From Acidimicrobiaceae bacterium (GTDB taxonomy: Bacteria; Actinomycetota; Acidimicrobiia; Acidimicrobiales; RAAP-2), in NCBI GenBank assembly GCA_003132305.1, contig PKXJ01000032.1, positions 64,479 through 128,478 on the forward strand: a stretch of 64,000 nt of DNA, given 5' to 3'. Both the position numbers and the translations under genes were made by a program. Each line of letters starts with the position of its first letter. Position 1 is the stretch's first letter. The notes below the pieces were generated by a model. The model was given only the letters and a program-made list of their open reading frames with translations, was not told the origin of the DNA and searched no databases. This document shows positions 45,459-56,004 of this stretch, piece by piece.

Positions 45459-46855
45459 GGCGGAAACTGATTGAAGAGTCGATCGAGCCAGTGGCTAGCG
45501 CGGCTCTCCTGGTTTCTCCGCTCTTCGACGCGATCGGCCCAGGCGGCGAGCCCGAGGCCCACGTTGATTCCGGTCCAGCGCAGGGGTTCAACTTCCCAGC
45601 GTTTGCTCCGATGCTGCACGAAGGGCAACGCCGTGTAGGCGGTTTCTTCACGGGGTGCGCAGATGAGATCGGCGAGACAGTTCGCGGCGAGATAACTCAT
45701 CACGACGCCGTCACCGGTGTAGCCACCGGCACTCGCGAGACCCGTCGTGTAGTTCACGAGTACCGAGGGAGAGAGATCGCGCGGCATGGCGAGCGGGCCG
45801 CCCCAGCGGTGCGTGACGCTGCCTTCGAGAGAAGGAAAGAGTTCGCGAAGGGTTGCTTCGAGGAGGCGAAAGACCTTGGGGTTCTCGTCGAAGCGCTCTT
45901 CCACCGTCGAGCCGAAGTGGTACGGCGCGCCGCGCCCGCCAAAGGCCACGCGGTCGTCGTTGGTGCGCTGCCCGTAGATGACGAGGTGACGGTCGTCGGC
46001 GAAGGTCTCGTAGTTTCGAAAGCCGGCCTCGTCCCAGAAGGAACGGGACTGGGGCTCGGTGGCGATCATGAGCGAGTAGATCGGCGCCACGCTTCGCCGC
46101 TCGCCGGGCAACGTCGTCGTGAAGCCCTCGGTGGCTCGAACAATGAAGCGCGCGTGCACGCTCGCTCGGGTCGTGACGACCTCGGCCAGCGCGGCGTTCT
46201 TCGCGCCGAGGATGCGCGTGACGGTCGTGTTCTCGAAGATCTTGACGCCGAGTCGCTCGTTCACCTCGGCGAGACCCCGCACGAGTCGAGCGGGGTGAAT
46301 TCGCGCGCAGTGGGGCGAGTAGGTCGCGCCGAGTGAGTCGCTGAGGGTTCCGCGCTCGCGAGCCTCGCCTTCGTCGAGCCACGTCACGTCGTGGGCGCCG
46401 TATCCGCGTTCGTGGGCGGCCGCGACGCTCTCGCGCAGTCGCGTGGCTTGCACTTCGCTTCGAGCAAAGGTCATCGTGCCACCTTGCACAAAGTGCGCGT
46501 CGATGCCGTCGGCGCTGATCGACGCGCCGAGTGAGCGCACCGCGCCTTGAAGCTCGAGGCGCAGATGATCGAAGGCGTCTTTCCCGTAGCGCGCGATGAC
46601 CGCGTCGTCACTCAGGGGATAGAGTGCCGACGCCCAACCGCCGTTACGTCCCGAAGCCCCAAAGCCGCAGACCGACTTTTCGAGTACGGCGACGCGTAGC
46701 GAAGCGTCACGTCGTTTGAGTTCGCGCGCGGTCCATAGACCGCTGAAGCCGCCGCCCACGATCGCGACGTCGACGTCGAGATGTTCACGAAGGGGCGCTC
46801 GGGGCGTCACCGGCTGGTCGAGGCTCGACCACCACAGTGAGTCGGGCGGTCGCAC
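45455..46855 (-). CDS. FAD-dependent oxidoreductase (DadA/PuuB-like)
   Basis: VAIVGGGFSGLWTARELKRRD, FGASGRNGGWASALYPL, GYTGDGVVMSYLA. Confidence 0.88.
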   Translation of the reverse strand: MRPPDSLWWSSLDQPVTPRAPLREHLDVDVAIVGGGFSGLWTARELKRRDASLRVAVLEKSVCGFGASGRNGGWASALYPLSDDAVIARYGKDAFDHLRLELQGAVRSLGASISADGIDAHFVQGGTMTFARSEVQATRLRESVAAAHERGYGAHDVTWLDEGEARERGTLSDSLGATYSPHCARIHPARLVRGLAEVNERLGVKIFENTTVTRILGAKNAALAEVVTTRASVHARFIVRATEGFTTTLPGERRSVAPIYSLMIATEPQSRSFWDEAGFRNYETFADDRHLVIYGQRTNDDRVAFGGRGAPYHFGSTVEERFDENPKVFRLLEATLRELFPSLEGSVTHRWGGPLAMPRDLSPSVLVNYTTGLASAGGYTGDGVVMSYLAANCLADLICAPREETAYTALPFVQHRSKRWEVEPLRWTGINVGLGLAAWADRVEERRNQESRASHWLDRLFNQFPP

Positions 46856-48289
46856 TAGATGTTGAGCTTGGACGCTCCGGTGAATACTTCACGCAGGACC
46901 CCGGCCATGAAGTCGATGTCCTCGCGAGTAGAGATCAGGGGTGGCGCGAGTTGCACGACGGGGTCGCCGCGGTCGTCCGAGCGACAGATGAGTCCGCGAC
47001 GGAACATTTCGGGCGACACGTAGCCGCGCAGGAGTCGTTCGGCGTCGTCGCCGGCCCACGTCTCTTTGGTGATCTGATCCTTCACGAGTTCGATGCCCCA
47101 GAAGTAGCCCGCGCCGCGAACGTCGCCGACGATGGGAATGTCCTTCAACGCTGCGAGACTCTGGTGGAAGTACTCCTGGTTCGCGCGCACGTTTTCGATA
47201 ACCTTCTCGTTCTCCAAGATCTCGAGGGCCTTAAGAGCCACGGCGCACGACGAAGGGTGTCCGGACCACGTGAATCCGTGAAAGAAGGCCACGTCATCGT
47301 GCATGAAGGGCTCGGCGATGCGGTCCGAGACGATCATCGCGCCCAGGGGAGCGTAACCCGCGGTGATGCCCTTCGCGCAGGTGATGATGTCAGGAACGTA
47401 GTCGTACTTCTGACCACCGAACCACGTGCCGATGCGGCCAAAGGCGCAGATCACTTCGTCCGAGACGAGCAACACGCCGTAGCGAGTGCAGATCTCGCGG
47501 ACCTCTTTCCAATAACTCTGCGGCGGCGCGAAGCATCCTCCAGCGTTCTGTACGGGCTCGAGGAAGACTGCCGCGATTGTTTCGGGACCTTCTCGAAGGA
47601 TGGCCTCTTCAATCTGGTGGGCCTGCCAGAGACCGAAGGCCTCAAAGTCATCGCCGTGTTGCTCGGCCCGGTAGAAGTTGAGGGCCGGCACCTTCACGGC
47701 ACCTGGCACGAGCGGTTCGAAGGGCTTGCGGTACGCCTCGAGCGAGGTGATCGTTAGCGCACCGAGCGTGGTGCCGTGGTAAGCGACGTCGCGACTGATG
47801 ACCTTGTAGCGATCGAGTGTCGCCGCGCATCTTGTGGTACTGACGCGCGAGCTTCCAGGCACTTTCGTTCGCCTCGGCGCCGCCGGAAGTGAAGAACACG
47901 CGGTTGAGGTCGCCGGGGGCGAGGCTCGCGATCTTCTCAGCGAGTTCGATGGCCTTGGGGTGGGCGTAGGTCCACAGGGGGAAGAAGGCCATCGTGGTCA
48001 TTTGCTCGGCCGCCGCCGCGGCGATGTCGGCGCGACCGTGTCCGAGCATGTTGGTGAAGAGTCCCGAGAGACCGTCGAAGTACTCGGTGCCGTTCGCGTC
48101 GTAGACGCGCGTTCCTTCACCCCGCACCATGATAGGAACTTCGTTGTGCTCGCTGTAGGTCCCCATGCGCGACATCTGCAGCCAGAGGTTGCGTCTCGCG
48201 CGTTCGGAGTAGTTATGACTGGCTTGTCTCTCGTCAGTGACGGTGATGCCGTCGGTAATGGTCTCGTGAAGTGTCACTTGGTCCCCCAT
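46855..48289 (-). pseudogene. class III aminotransferase (putrescine/omega-amino acid type), disrupted by single-base frameshift
   Basis: N-terminal part in 47648..48289 frame (ending KMRGDT), C-terminal part (DRYKVISRDVAYHGTTLGALTITSL..., LLVSDEVICAFGRIGTWFG) in 46855..47862 frame; extra base near 47815. Confidence 0.85.
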
Positions 48290-48798
48290 GCGTAGGTCTG
48301 CTTCGCTAATTTCAAATACAAAAAAGTCTCGACCTCGGTCACGCCCGGAATTGAGCGAATGGAGTCGTTCAAGAGGTGCACGAGATCGTTGTCGTCTTCG
48401 GCAATGACTTCGGCAATGATGTCGAAGCTGCCCGCGGTCATAACGACGTAGTTGGCCTCGTCGATCGCCGCGATCTTGTCGGCCACTAAACGCACGTCAC
48501 CGTGCACGCGAATGCCAATGAGTGCTTCGCGGCCGTAACCAAGTTGTAGGGGGTCGGTGATCGCCACGATCTGCATCACGCCCGAATCCTTAAGGCGTTG
48601 CACTCGACGACGCACGGCGGCTTCGGAGAGTCCGATCTCTTCGGCGATCGCGCCGTAGGCGCGTCGGCCGTCCTGCTGCAAGAGACTGATGATCTTGCGA
48701 TCGGGTGCGTCGAGAACTCCCGGTGCGGAGTTGATGAGCTCAAAGTTCGAACGTTCTTCGTTCGACTGACTCTGTCGTTGTGGTTTGGTTCCTGGCAT
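48274..48798 (-). CDS. Lrp/AsnC family transcriptional regulator
   Basis: LDAPDRKIISLLQQDGRRAYGAIAEEIGLSEAAVRRRVQRL; SD GAGGAG before ATG 48798. Confidence 0.9.
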   Translation of the reverse strand: MPGTKPQRQSQSNEERSNFELINSAPGVLDAPDRKIISLLQQDGRRAYGAIAEEIGLSEAAVRRRVQRLKDSGVMQIVAITDPLQLGYGREALIGIRVHGDVRLVADKIAAIDEANYVVMTAGSFDIIAEVIAEDDNDLVHLLNDSIRSIPGVTEVETFLYLKLAKQTYAWGTK

Positions 48799-48810
48799 CG
48801 GTCGCTCCTC

Positions 48811-48835
48811 GTCCAGTGGCTTTTGGGCACTGGAC
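48811..48835. promoter_or_regulatory. inverted repeat in the Lrp-gene leader
   Basis: GTCCAGTG-N9-CACTGGAC, between a TATACT element and the SD. Confidence 0.55.
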
Positions 48836-48992
48836 TGCGGATAATGCCAGTATAGGCGCATTTGGCGACGGAATGCGTCGTTGTTTGCCGTTAGGGTGAC
48901 TCATTTCTTACCTGGCGGTTGCGAAGCCCAAGCAAACTCTGGCAGAGTGGCGTGGGGCGCTGTTGGAAAACAGCCCAACTTTAGGAGGATGT

Positions 48993-50420
48993 ATGCGTCG
49001 CTTAGCCAACTTCATCGGGGGCGAATCTGTCGCCCCAAAGAGCGGGAAGTACGTGGAGTTGATTAGTCCCGTCACCGGCCAACCGTTCGCCGAAATGCCC
49101 CTCTCCAACGAGAGCGACGTCGATCACGCGGTCCAGGTCGCGGCGAAGGCCTTTACCTCGTGGAAGCGCACCACCCCCTCGCAGCGCTCGCGCGCCTTGC
49201 TCAAGATCGCCGACCTTCTCGAAACTAACGCCGAAGAGCTCGTAGCGATTGAAACGGAGAACACGGGAAAGATCATCGCGCTCACGATGAGTGAAGAGGT
49301 TCCCCCGATGATCGACCAAATTCGATTCTTCGCTGGTGCCGCACGACTGTTAGAAGGCCGTGCCGCCGCGGAGTACTTGGAAGGCATGACGAGTTACGTG
49401 CGCCGCGAGCCCGTAGGCGTGTGCGGGGCGGTAACGCCGTGGAACTATCCGATGATGATGGCCGTGTGGAAGTGGGCGCCGGCGATTGCCGCCGGCAACA
49501 CGATGGTCTTAAAGCCCGGCGACTCGACGCCGGCGTCGACGCTGTTCATGGCGAAGCTCATGGCCGAAGTACTGCCCGAAGGTGTCTTTGGCGTCGTCTG
49601 TGGCGACCGCGACACGGGTCGCGCGCTCGTCGAGCACCCCATTCCAGCGATGGTGTCCATTACGGGCTCGGTTCGAGCAGGCATGGAAGTCGCGGGCTCG
49701 GCGGCGAAGAACTTAAAGCGGGTCCACCTCGAGCTCGGGGGTAAGGCGCCGGTCGTGGTCTTTGACGACGTCGATCTCGCGTCCGCCGTCGAAAATATCG
49801 CCATTGCCGGTTACTTCAACGCGGGTCAGGACTGCACGGCCGCGACGCGCGTCTTAGCCGGCGACAAGGTCTACAGCGACTTCGTCGACGCACTGGCCGA
49901 GCAGGCGAAGAACACCATCATTGGTCCGCCCGAAGACGAGGACGCGCTCTTTGGCCCCGTCAACAATCGTGCCCAGTTCGAGCGCGTGACGGGGATCTTG
50001 GGGCGCACCCCCAAGCACGCGTCCGTCGTCGCGGGTGGTTCCCAGGTCGGCAGTGACGGGTTTTTCATCGCGCCCACGGTCGTGGCCGGTCTTCACCAAG
50101 ACGACGAGATGATCCAGAACGAGATCTTCGGACCGGTCATCACCGTCCAGAAGTTCTCGGACGAAGCGGAGGCACTCAGTTGGGCGAACGGGGTGGACTA
50201 CGGGCTGGCCTCGTCGGTGTGGACGAGGGATCACGGTCGCGCCATGCGCTTCGCCCGTGACCTCGACTTTGGTTGCGTGTGGGTGAACACCCACATTCCC
50301 CTAGTCGCCGAGATGCCCCACGGTGGTTTTAAGAAATCCGGGTACGGCAAGGACCTCTCGATGTACGGCTTCGAGGACTACACGCGAATTAAGCACGTGA
50401 TGCACAACATCGAGTTTTAA
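48993..50420 (+). CDS. aldehyde dehydrogenase (aminobutyraldehyde-type)
   Basis: [55 protein letters not shown] before ATG 48993. Confidence 0.88.
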   Translation: MRRLANFIGGESVAPKSGKYVELISPVTGQPFAEMPLSNESDVDHAVQVAAKAFTSWKRTTPSQRSRALLKIADLLETNAEELVAIETENTGKIIALTMSEEVPPMIDQIRFFAGAARLLEGRAAAEYLEGMTSYVRREPVGVCGAVTPWNYPMMMAVWKWAPAIAAGNTMVLKPGDSTPASTLFMAKLMAEVLPEGVFGVVCGDRDTGRALVEHPIPAMVSITGSVRAGMEVAGSAAKNLKRVHLELGGKAPVVVFDDVDLASAVENIAIAGYFNAGQDCTAATRVLAGDKVYSDFVDALAEQAKNTIIGPPEDEDALFGPVNNRAQFERVTGILGRTPKHASVVAGGSQVGSDGFFIAPTVVAGLHQDDEMIQNEIFGPVITVQKFSDEAEALSWANGVDYGLASSVWTRDHGRAMRFARDLDFGCVWVNTHIPLVAEMPHGGFKKSGYGKDLSMYGFEDYTRIKHVMHNIEF

Positions 50421-50499
50421 CTTTGGTTTCGTAGCGCGTGCGAGACGTGGTGAGTTGTTAGCGTGGTAGAGGCGTTTGAGAGTGAAAGAGTGATCAACG

Positions 50500-51618
50500 A
50501 TGATCATCGGCGTAGCCAAAGAGATTAAAACCGACGAGGACCGCGTGGCGTTGACGCCCGCCGGCGCTCGAGAACTCACGGGGGCGGGACACCGCGTTCT
50601 CATTGAGCGAGGCGCCGGGGTGGGGTCGTCAATTGCCGACGCGAGTTACGTCGCCAACGGCGCCACCATTGTCGATAGTGCCAACGACGTCTGGGCGGAG
50701 AGCGAACTGCTCCTTAAGGTGAAAGAGCCCGTCGCCGAGGAGTACCAGCGCCTCGCGGCGCACAAGAACCAGGTGCTCTTTACGTATCTTCACCTGGCGG
50801 CGTCGCGAGAGTGCACGGACGCGCTGGTCGCGGCCGACAACGTCGCGATCGCGTACGAAACGGTTCGACTGCGCGATAACTCGCTACCGCTGCTCACCCC
50901 GATGAGTGAAGTCGCCGGCCGCATGGCGACCTTGATGGGCGCGCACCACCTCATGCGTCCCGGCGGGGGACACGGCACGTTGATCGCGGGTGTGCCGGGC
51001 GTCGCACCGGCCAACGTGGTCGTCATCGGCGCCGGCGTTTCGGGACTGGCCGCGGCCACGATGGCGGTGGGGCTTCACGCGAACGTCAAAATTCTCGACC
51101 GCAACCTCGAACGACTTCGACAAGTCGACATTCACTTTGACGGTCGCGTCGAAACGATCGCGTCGTCGACCCTGGCCATCGAGGAGGCTTGCCTCGACGC
51201 CGACATTGTTATCGGCGCCGTGCTCATCGTGGGGGCGAAGGCCCCCAAGCTCGTGAGCAACGAACTCGTCGCACGCATGCGCGACGGATCGGTATTAGTC
51301 GACATCTCGGTCGATCAGGGTGGTTGCTTCGAAGCCACGCGACCCACCACGCACTCGAATCCAACCTTCCTAGTCAACGGGTCGATCTTCTACTGCGTGG
51401 CGAACATGCCCGGCGCGGTGCCGGCGACGTCGACGCGATCCCTTTCGAACGCCACGTTGCCCTACGTCTTAGAACTGGCGCGCCACGGCTGGCGCGAAGC
51501 GGTTCTGGCGGACGACGCGCTCGCCGAAGGCGTCAATGTCGTGAACGGCAAAGTCACCTACGGACCCGTCGCGGAGGCACTGGGCGTTCTCTACACGCCG
51601 CTTCGCTCACTGCTCTAG
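50500..51618 (+). CDS. ald: alanine dehydrogenase
   Basis: MIIGVAKEIKTDEDRVALTPAGARELT, LLKVKEP, AGVPGVAPANVVVIGAGVSG, DISVDQGGCFEATRPTTH. Confidence 0.95.
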   Translation: MIIGVAKEIKTDEDRVALTPAGARELTGAGHRVLIERGAGVGSSIADASYVANGATIVDSANDVWAESELLLKVKEPVAEEYQRLAAHKNQVLFTYLHLAASRECTDALVAADNVAIAYETVRLRDNSLPLLTPMSEVAGRMATLMGAHHLMRPGGGHGTLIAGVPGVAPANVVVIGAGVSGLAAATMAVGLHANVKILDRNLERLRQVDIHFDGRVETIASSTLAIEEACLDADIVIGAVLIVGAKAPKLVSNELVARMRDGSVLVDISVDQGGCFEATRPTTHSNPTFLVNGSIFYCVANMPGAVPATSTRSLSNATLPYVLELARHGWREAVLADDALAEGVNVVNGKVTYGPVAEALGVLYTPLRSLL

Positions 51619-51825
51619 GTAGGGACAGTGGCGACATCCACTCTCACAACAAGTACCCCGCGCGAGGTGCGTCGCGACCGTTAAGACGGTGAGTCCCGTC
51701 GACGGGTCGCGGTAACTCGGCTGTCCTTGGGCGACGGCCTCGTCGTGCGCGATGAGGATCGCCGCGTAGTCTTCGCGTTCGGGGTCGCACCGAGACGGAT
51801 GGGGACGCGGTGTCGAAGTGGGCAC
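51607..51825 (-). CDS. DUF5522-like small Cys-rich protein
   Basis: YRDPSTGLTVLTVATHLARGTCCESGCRHCPYLEQ; TAAGTT N6 GTG. Confidence 0.7.
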   Translation of the reverse strand: MPTSTPRPHPSRCDPEREDYAAILIAHDEAVAQGQPSYRDPSTGLTVLTVATHLARGTCCESGCRHCPYLEQ

Positions 51826-51912
51826 GTGGCCAACTTAACGTGACGTTCTTTCCGGGGATCCGTGAAACTGAAGCTGGACCCTTGTCGCTCATTCTCGGTA
51901 CGGCGCGCTCGA

Positions 51913-52359
51913 CTACTCGTAGAGCTTCGTTGTATCGAAGAAAGCGTTGAGCGCACGCAGATCCCTCGTGGCCTCGGACTTTTGCTTGGCGGAGTCGTTC
52001 GTCTCGGGAAGCGCCGCCAACTGGAGCAACTCACGCTGCGCCGTCTGGTCGCTCGCGGCGTAGCGAACGCCCAGCGAGACGGCGACCGCGAGATCCAACG
52101 CGGCACTTCGCAGGTAGATCGACTGTGCGTAAGAAGCCACTTTCGCTCCTTTTACCCACGCGACTTTGGCGGCCGCGAGACTGTGTTGAGCAGGAATGAC
52201 CTGGAGCGCGGTGGTCGAGGTCGTCGCGTTGGACGCCCCTTTTGGTTCGGGCGAACCGCAACCGGCCGTGGTGACGGTGAGGACACCGAGAACGAGGAGT
52301 ACCAGAAACCTTCGGCGCTTCGAAGAAGAAGTGCGAACCACGGGCTGGCGGACACTCAT
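51913..52359 (-). CDS. putative lipoprotein
   Basis: N-terminal TM plus lipobox-like TTAGCGS. Confidence 0.65.
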   Translation of the reverse strand: MSVRQPVVRTSSSKRRRFLVLLVLGVLTVTTAGCGSPEPKGASNATTSTTALQVIPAQHSLAAAKVAWVKGAKVASYAQSIYLRSAALDLAVAVSLGVRYAASDQTAQRELLQLAALPETNDSAKQKSEATRDLRALNAFFDTTKLYE

Positions 52360-53306
52360 TGAACACCAACTCGCAAAACAACCTTGCCGAACTTTCCCGG
52401 CTGGGCGAAGAACTCGTACGCCGCGGACGCGTCGCCGAGTTCAAAAGTTTTTGCGATCGGGACCGTGATCTCGTGACGTTCCCAAAGCGGGACGAGCGCC
52501 TCGCCCACGAGGTGCGCGACGGCCGCTTTCTCCTCTCGTGAACGCGAGCGCAGCGTCGATCCGGTGAGGGTGTAGCGAGTCCTCATCATGACGAGCAGAT
52601 CGATCTCCACGCGAGCACCCGTGCCGACACCAATGACCACGACGCGCGCGTGAGGATTCAAGATTCCTTGGGCCACGCTCAAGTTCGCGGCACCGAGTAG
52701 TTCGAGCACCACGTCGACGTGCCCCAGTGAACCCACTTGCTCGAGCGTGATCGTTTCGTTGGCCCCGAGCGCGCGCAACTCGCCGTGACGTGTGCTGTCA
52801 CGGGTGACGGCGACGACGTGGGCGCCGAGGGCGTGGGCGATCTGAACGCCCGCTACGCCCACGCCGCCCGTGGCCCCCGAGACGAGAACTCGTTCTCCGG
52901 ATTGCAGGCGACCCTGCGTGACGAGCGCGTCGAAGGCCGTCGTGAAGGCTTCGGGAAATCCTCCGGCCTCGTCCCAGCTGACGTGATCGGGTACAAAGAG
53001 CAGATGCTCGCTCGCGACCACGCAGTGCGTGGCCTGGGCTCCGCCGCCCACGACAGCGCAGACCCGTCGTCCCAGCAACGACGCCGGGACTCCTGCGCCA
53101 ACGGCGCTGACGTGACCAGCGAGTTCCATGCCGGGTACGTCCGGCGGCGAACCGGCCGGCGCCGGGTAGAAACCTTGACGTTGCATCAGATCGGCCGCGT
53201 TGATGCCGGCCGCTTTCACTTCGACGACCACGTCGTCGGGACCGGGCTCGGGCGTGTCGCGTTCGACGAGTTCGAGCTCTTTATCTTTGATCGTGAGCGC
53301 TCGCAC
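52356..53306 (-). CDS. zinc-type/quinone NAD(P)H oxidoreductase (MDR family)
   Basis: GINAADLMQRQGFYPAPAGSPPDVPGMELAG, LVSGATGGVGVAGVQIAHALGAHVVAVT. Confidence 0.9.
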   Translation of the reverse strand: MRALTIKDKELELVERDTPEPGPDDVVVEVKAAGINAADLMQRQGFYPAPAGSPPDVPGMELAGHVSAVGAGVPASLLGRRVCAVVGGGAQATHCVVASEHLLFVPDHVSWDEAGGFPEAFTTAFDALVTQGRLQSGERVLVSGATGGVGVAGVQIAHALGAHVVAVTRDSTRHGELRALGANETITLEQVGSLGHVDVVLELLGAANLSVAQGILNPHARVVVIGVGTGARVEIDLLVMMRTRYTLTGSTLRSRSREEKAAVAHLVGEALVPLWERHEITVPIAKTFELGDASAAYEFFAQPGKFGKVVLRVGVQ

Positions 53307-53358
53307 CCGACGAGCCTACGCCGAGCGCTTCGCGACACTTCGCCGTTAGGGTCTGGTC

Positions 53359-53841
53359 ATGAGCCTTTACGACATCCCAGTAAATACCCTTTCGGGCGAG
53401 CCAAGTTCCTTGGCTGGCTTTCAAGGCAAAGCGATTCTCATCGTCAACGTTGCTTCGAAGTGTGGACTCACGCCACAGTACGAAGGACTCGAGGCGCTCC
53501 AAAAAAGGTACGAGACCCAAGGTTTCAGCGTGGTCGGTTTCCCCTGCAACCAGTTCGCCGGCCAAGAGCCCGGCAGCGCCGAAGAGATCCAGACTTTTTG
53601 CTCGGCGACCTACGGCGTCACCTTTCCGCTCTTCGAGAAGATTGACGTCAACGGTGACGGTCAGAGTCCGATCTACGCCGAACTCGAGAAGACGCCCGAC
53701 GCCGAGGGCTACACCGGCGACGTTCGTTGGAACTTCGAGAAGTTCCTCATTGGTCGCGACGCGAGCGTGACGCGCTTCGCTCCGCAGGTGACGCCTGAGG
53801 ACCCGACCCTCCTAGTCGCGATTGAATCGGCGCTGCATTAA
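53359..53841 (+). CDS. glutathione peroxidase family
   Basis: LIVNVASKCGLTPQYEGLEAL, GFPCNQFAGQEPGSAEEIQTFC, WNFEKFLIGRDA. Confidence 0.93.
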   Translation: MSLYDIPVNTLSGEPSSLAGFQGKAILIVNVASKCGLTPQYEGLEALQKRYETQGFSVVGFPCNQFAGQEPGSAEEIQTFCSATYGVTFPLFEKIDVNGDGQSPIYAELEKTPDAEGYTGDVRWNFEKFLIGRDASVTRFAPQVTPEDPTLLVAIESALH

Positions 53842-54764
53842 CCAGCGCCAATGGTGCGATGAAGTCGCACGTAGGTTGGTCGAAAGCCGTAGCGAACCCA
53901 GAAGTTGCCCGCTCGTCGATGCGTGACGCGCCAGTTCGTCTCGGCGTAGCGAAAGCCTGCCACGAAGGCGTCGTTCAACGCGTGATCGATGAGCGCGACA
54001 GCCAGGCCGCGGTGTTGGTGTTCCGGCCGCACCGCGACAGCACTGACGTGCAGGGTGTGGTCGAACGATCCACGACGCGCTCCGAGTGGAAACGTCAGGC
54101 ACTGGGCGACGCCGTCGCCCGCGTACTCTACGACGTAGTGGTGGACCTCGCGGTCCTCGAGCGCTTCGAGCAACTCTTCGGGGCGCGACGCGTGCTCCAA
54201 GGAGATCGAGAAACTCGGACCATGCTGTTGCGCCTCGTCGAGGACTCGATCGAGCTCGACGGCGAGTTGAAGATCGTCGAGGGTGCCGCGGCGAAGCGAG
54301 TAGCCCGGTTTCAACTGGTGAGGCCGCTGCTCAGTGAGTGACAGAACGCCACGAAGGTGCATTCGCGAGAACCCCAACTCGTACCACGGCGTGGTATCGG
54401 CCGGGTCGTCGAAGACCCACGCGTAGTGCTCGAGCGCTCCCTTGGCTATCCAGGCAGAGCCAACCTTGGCGTAAAGGTCGGCGAGGACGTCGGTGCTGTC
54501 AAAAGAGACCCCGTCGGGGCCAATCCAGGCGCCGTTGCCGTACTCGGGACTATCGAGGAGAGCCCCGTAGAGATGGCCGACGACGCGGCCCGCGTCGTCG
54601 GCTACCCACGTCTGGTCCAACGCGTCACTCAGCGCGCGCGAAAAGTGTTCATTGGAGAAGTCGCTACTCAACAGCGGATTTCTGCGAGCGTCGTCACCGA
54701 GACGTTCCCTCACTCTCGAAACCACCGCGTCAAGGTCGCGAGGCTCGAGTGAACGAACAGTCAT
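53838..54764 (-). CDS. GNAT N-acetyltransferase
   Basis: VSAVAVRPEHQHRGLAVALIDHAL; start ATG 54764 preceded by TACGGT N6. Confidence 0.82.
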   Translation of the reverse strand: MTVRSLEPRDLDAVVSRVRERLGDDARRNPLLSSDFSNEHFSRALSDALDQTWVADDAGRVVGHLYGALLDSPEYGNGAWIGPDGVSFDSTDVLADLYAKVGSAWIAKGALEHYAWVFDDPADTTPWYELGFSRMHLRGVLSLTEQRPHQLKPGYSLRRGTLDDLQLAVELDRVLDEAQQHGPSFSISLEHASRPEELLEALEDREVHHYVVEYAGDGVAQCLTFPLGARRGSFDHTLHVSAVAVRPEHQHRGLAVALIDHALNDAFVAGFRYAETNWRVTHRRAGNFWVRYGFRPTYVRLHRTIGAG

Positions 54765-54801
54765 GGAGCCACCGTACTTCGAGGTGTGTAAAGGTTGCGT
54801 G

Positions 54802-55461
54802 GTGAGTTTGCGAGCATCGATTTTCGATATGGACGGACTGCTACTGGACTCCGAGATCCTCTGGCACAGGGCCGAGGTGGAGATCTTCGGCTCGCTCGGC
54901 GTCCCGCTCACCGACGCCGAGGGTCGTTCAACCAAGGGCATGTTCGTCAACGAAGTCGTCGACTTCTGGTACGCGCAGTACCCGTGGTCGGGCCCTTCGA
55001 CCGACGACGTGGTCGATCTACTCCTTGGACGCGTCGGCGAACTCGTCGAAACTGAAGGTCGACTCTTGCCGGGCGCCCTATGGGCGTTGGACGAAACGGG
55101 CAAACGCGGTCCACTGGCGCTGGCGAGTTCGACCCCGATGGCGCTGATCGTTCGTTGCCTCAAACACTTCGAGTTGTTGGATCGATTCTCCTCGATTCAC
55201 TCCGCGGAGTTCGAGTCCTACGGCAAGCCGCACCCCGCCGTTTTTCTCACCGCCGCGGCGTCACTCTCGGTGGCGCCGAGCGACTGTCTCGCGCTGGAGG
55301 ACTCCGCCGCCGGTGTCTTGGCCGCCAAGGCCGCTCGGATGACGGTCGTGGCCGTTCCGACCAACGACGATCGCGACCACCGCGAGTTCTCACTGGCTGA
55401 CCTCGTGCTCGACTCGCTCGAGGATCTGCGCTCGGAGTGGCTCGACGAACGATTCGCCTAG
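54802..55461 (+). CDS. HAD hydrolase, beta-phosphoglucomutase-like
   Basis: SIFDMDGLLLDSE, ALASSTPMALI, YGKPHPAVFLTAA, ALEDSAAGVLAAKAA. Confidence 0.88.
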   Translation: MSLRASIFDMDGLLLDSEILWHRAEVEIFGSLGVPLTDAEGRSTKGMFVNEVVDFWYAQYPWSGPSTDDVVDLLLGRVGELVETEGRLLPGALWALDETGKRGPLALASSTPMALIVRCLKHFELLDRFSSIHSAEFESYGKPHPAVFLTAAASLSVAPSDCLALEDSAAGVLAAKAARMTVVAVPTNDDRDHREFSLADLVLDSLEDLRSEWLDERFA

Positions 55462-55931
55462 AGCACCTTGGTGTATCGGTAGGCCAACGGGTAGGAAGAA
55501 GCGTCCGGCGGGAACTCGTCCACTGGGGTCCATCCACTCTTTTGATAGAGCTCGAGCGCTTCGGGTTGGGCGTAGCCGGTCTCGAGGTAAAGCTGGAGAT
55601 AGCCCACCTCGCGAGCACGAATTTCAACCTCGTTCATGAGGCGCGCGCCCACCCCGTGTCGGCGCTGATCGGGTCGCACCCACAGACGTTTGACCTCGCC
55701 GAGCAGTAACGAGGGTTCGCTGATCGGGCGAACACCCACGCCGCCGGCCGGGTGTCCGTCGACGCGCGCGAGGAGGAAGAGTCCGCGCGGGGGCATCAAC
55801 TCATCGACCAGCAAGTGGAACCCTTCGTCGCTGCCGCCGTAGCGGCGATTCAGTTCGTCAAGGGCGGCGTGATAGACGCTGAGCGCGCCACTGGACGTGA
55901 TGGGTTCGTCATCGATGATGAGATTTGACAC
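55458..55931 (-). CDS. GNAT N-acetyltransferase
   Basis: LGEVKRLWVRPDQRRHGVGARLMNEVEIRA; TACTGT N6 GTG. Confidence 0.88.
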   Translation of the reverse strand: MSNLIIDDEPITSSGALSVYHAALDELNRRYGGSDEGFHLLVDELMPPRGLFLLARVDGHPAGGVGVRPISEPSLLLGEVKRLWVRPDQRRHGVGARLMNEVEIRAREVGYLQLYLETGYAQPEALELYQKSGWTPVDEFPPDASSYPLAYRYTKVL

Positions 55932-56004
55932 GACACCACAGTACGTGAGGGACCGGTGACTTCATCTCGTTCACTACGATGTGGGGACTCATTGAAGGAG
56001 ATCC

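Noticed and set aside
47648-47862. Programmed frameshift in the aminotransferase gene
   Set aside because: No recognisable slippery site or stimulatory structure at the junction; recent mutation or sequence error is more likely, though not excluded.
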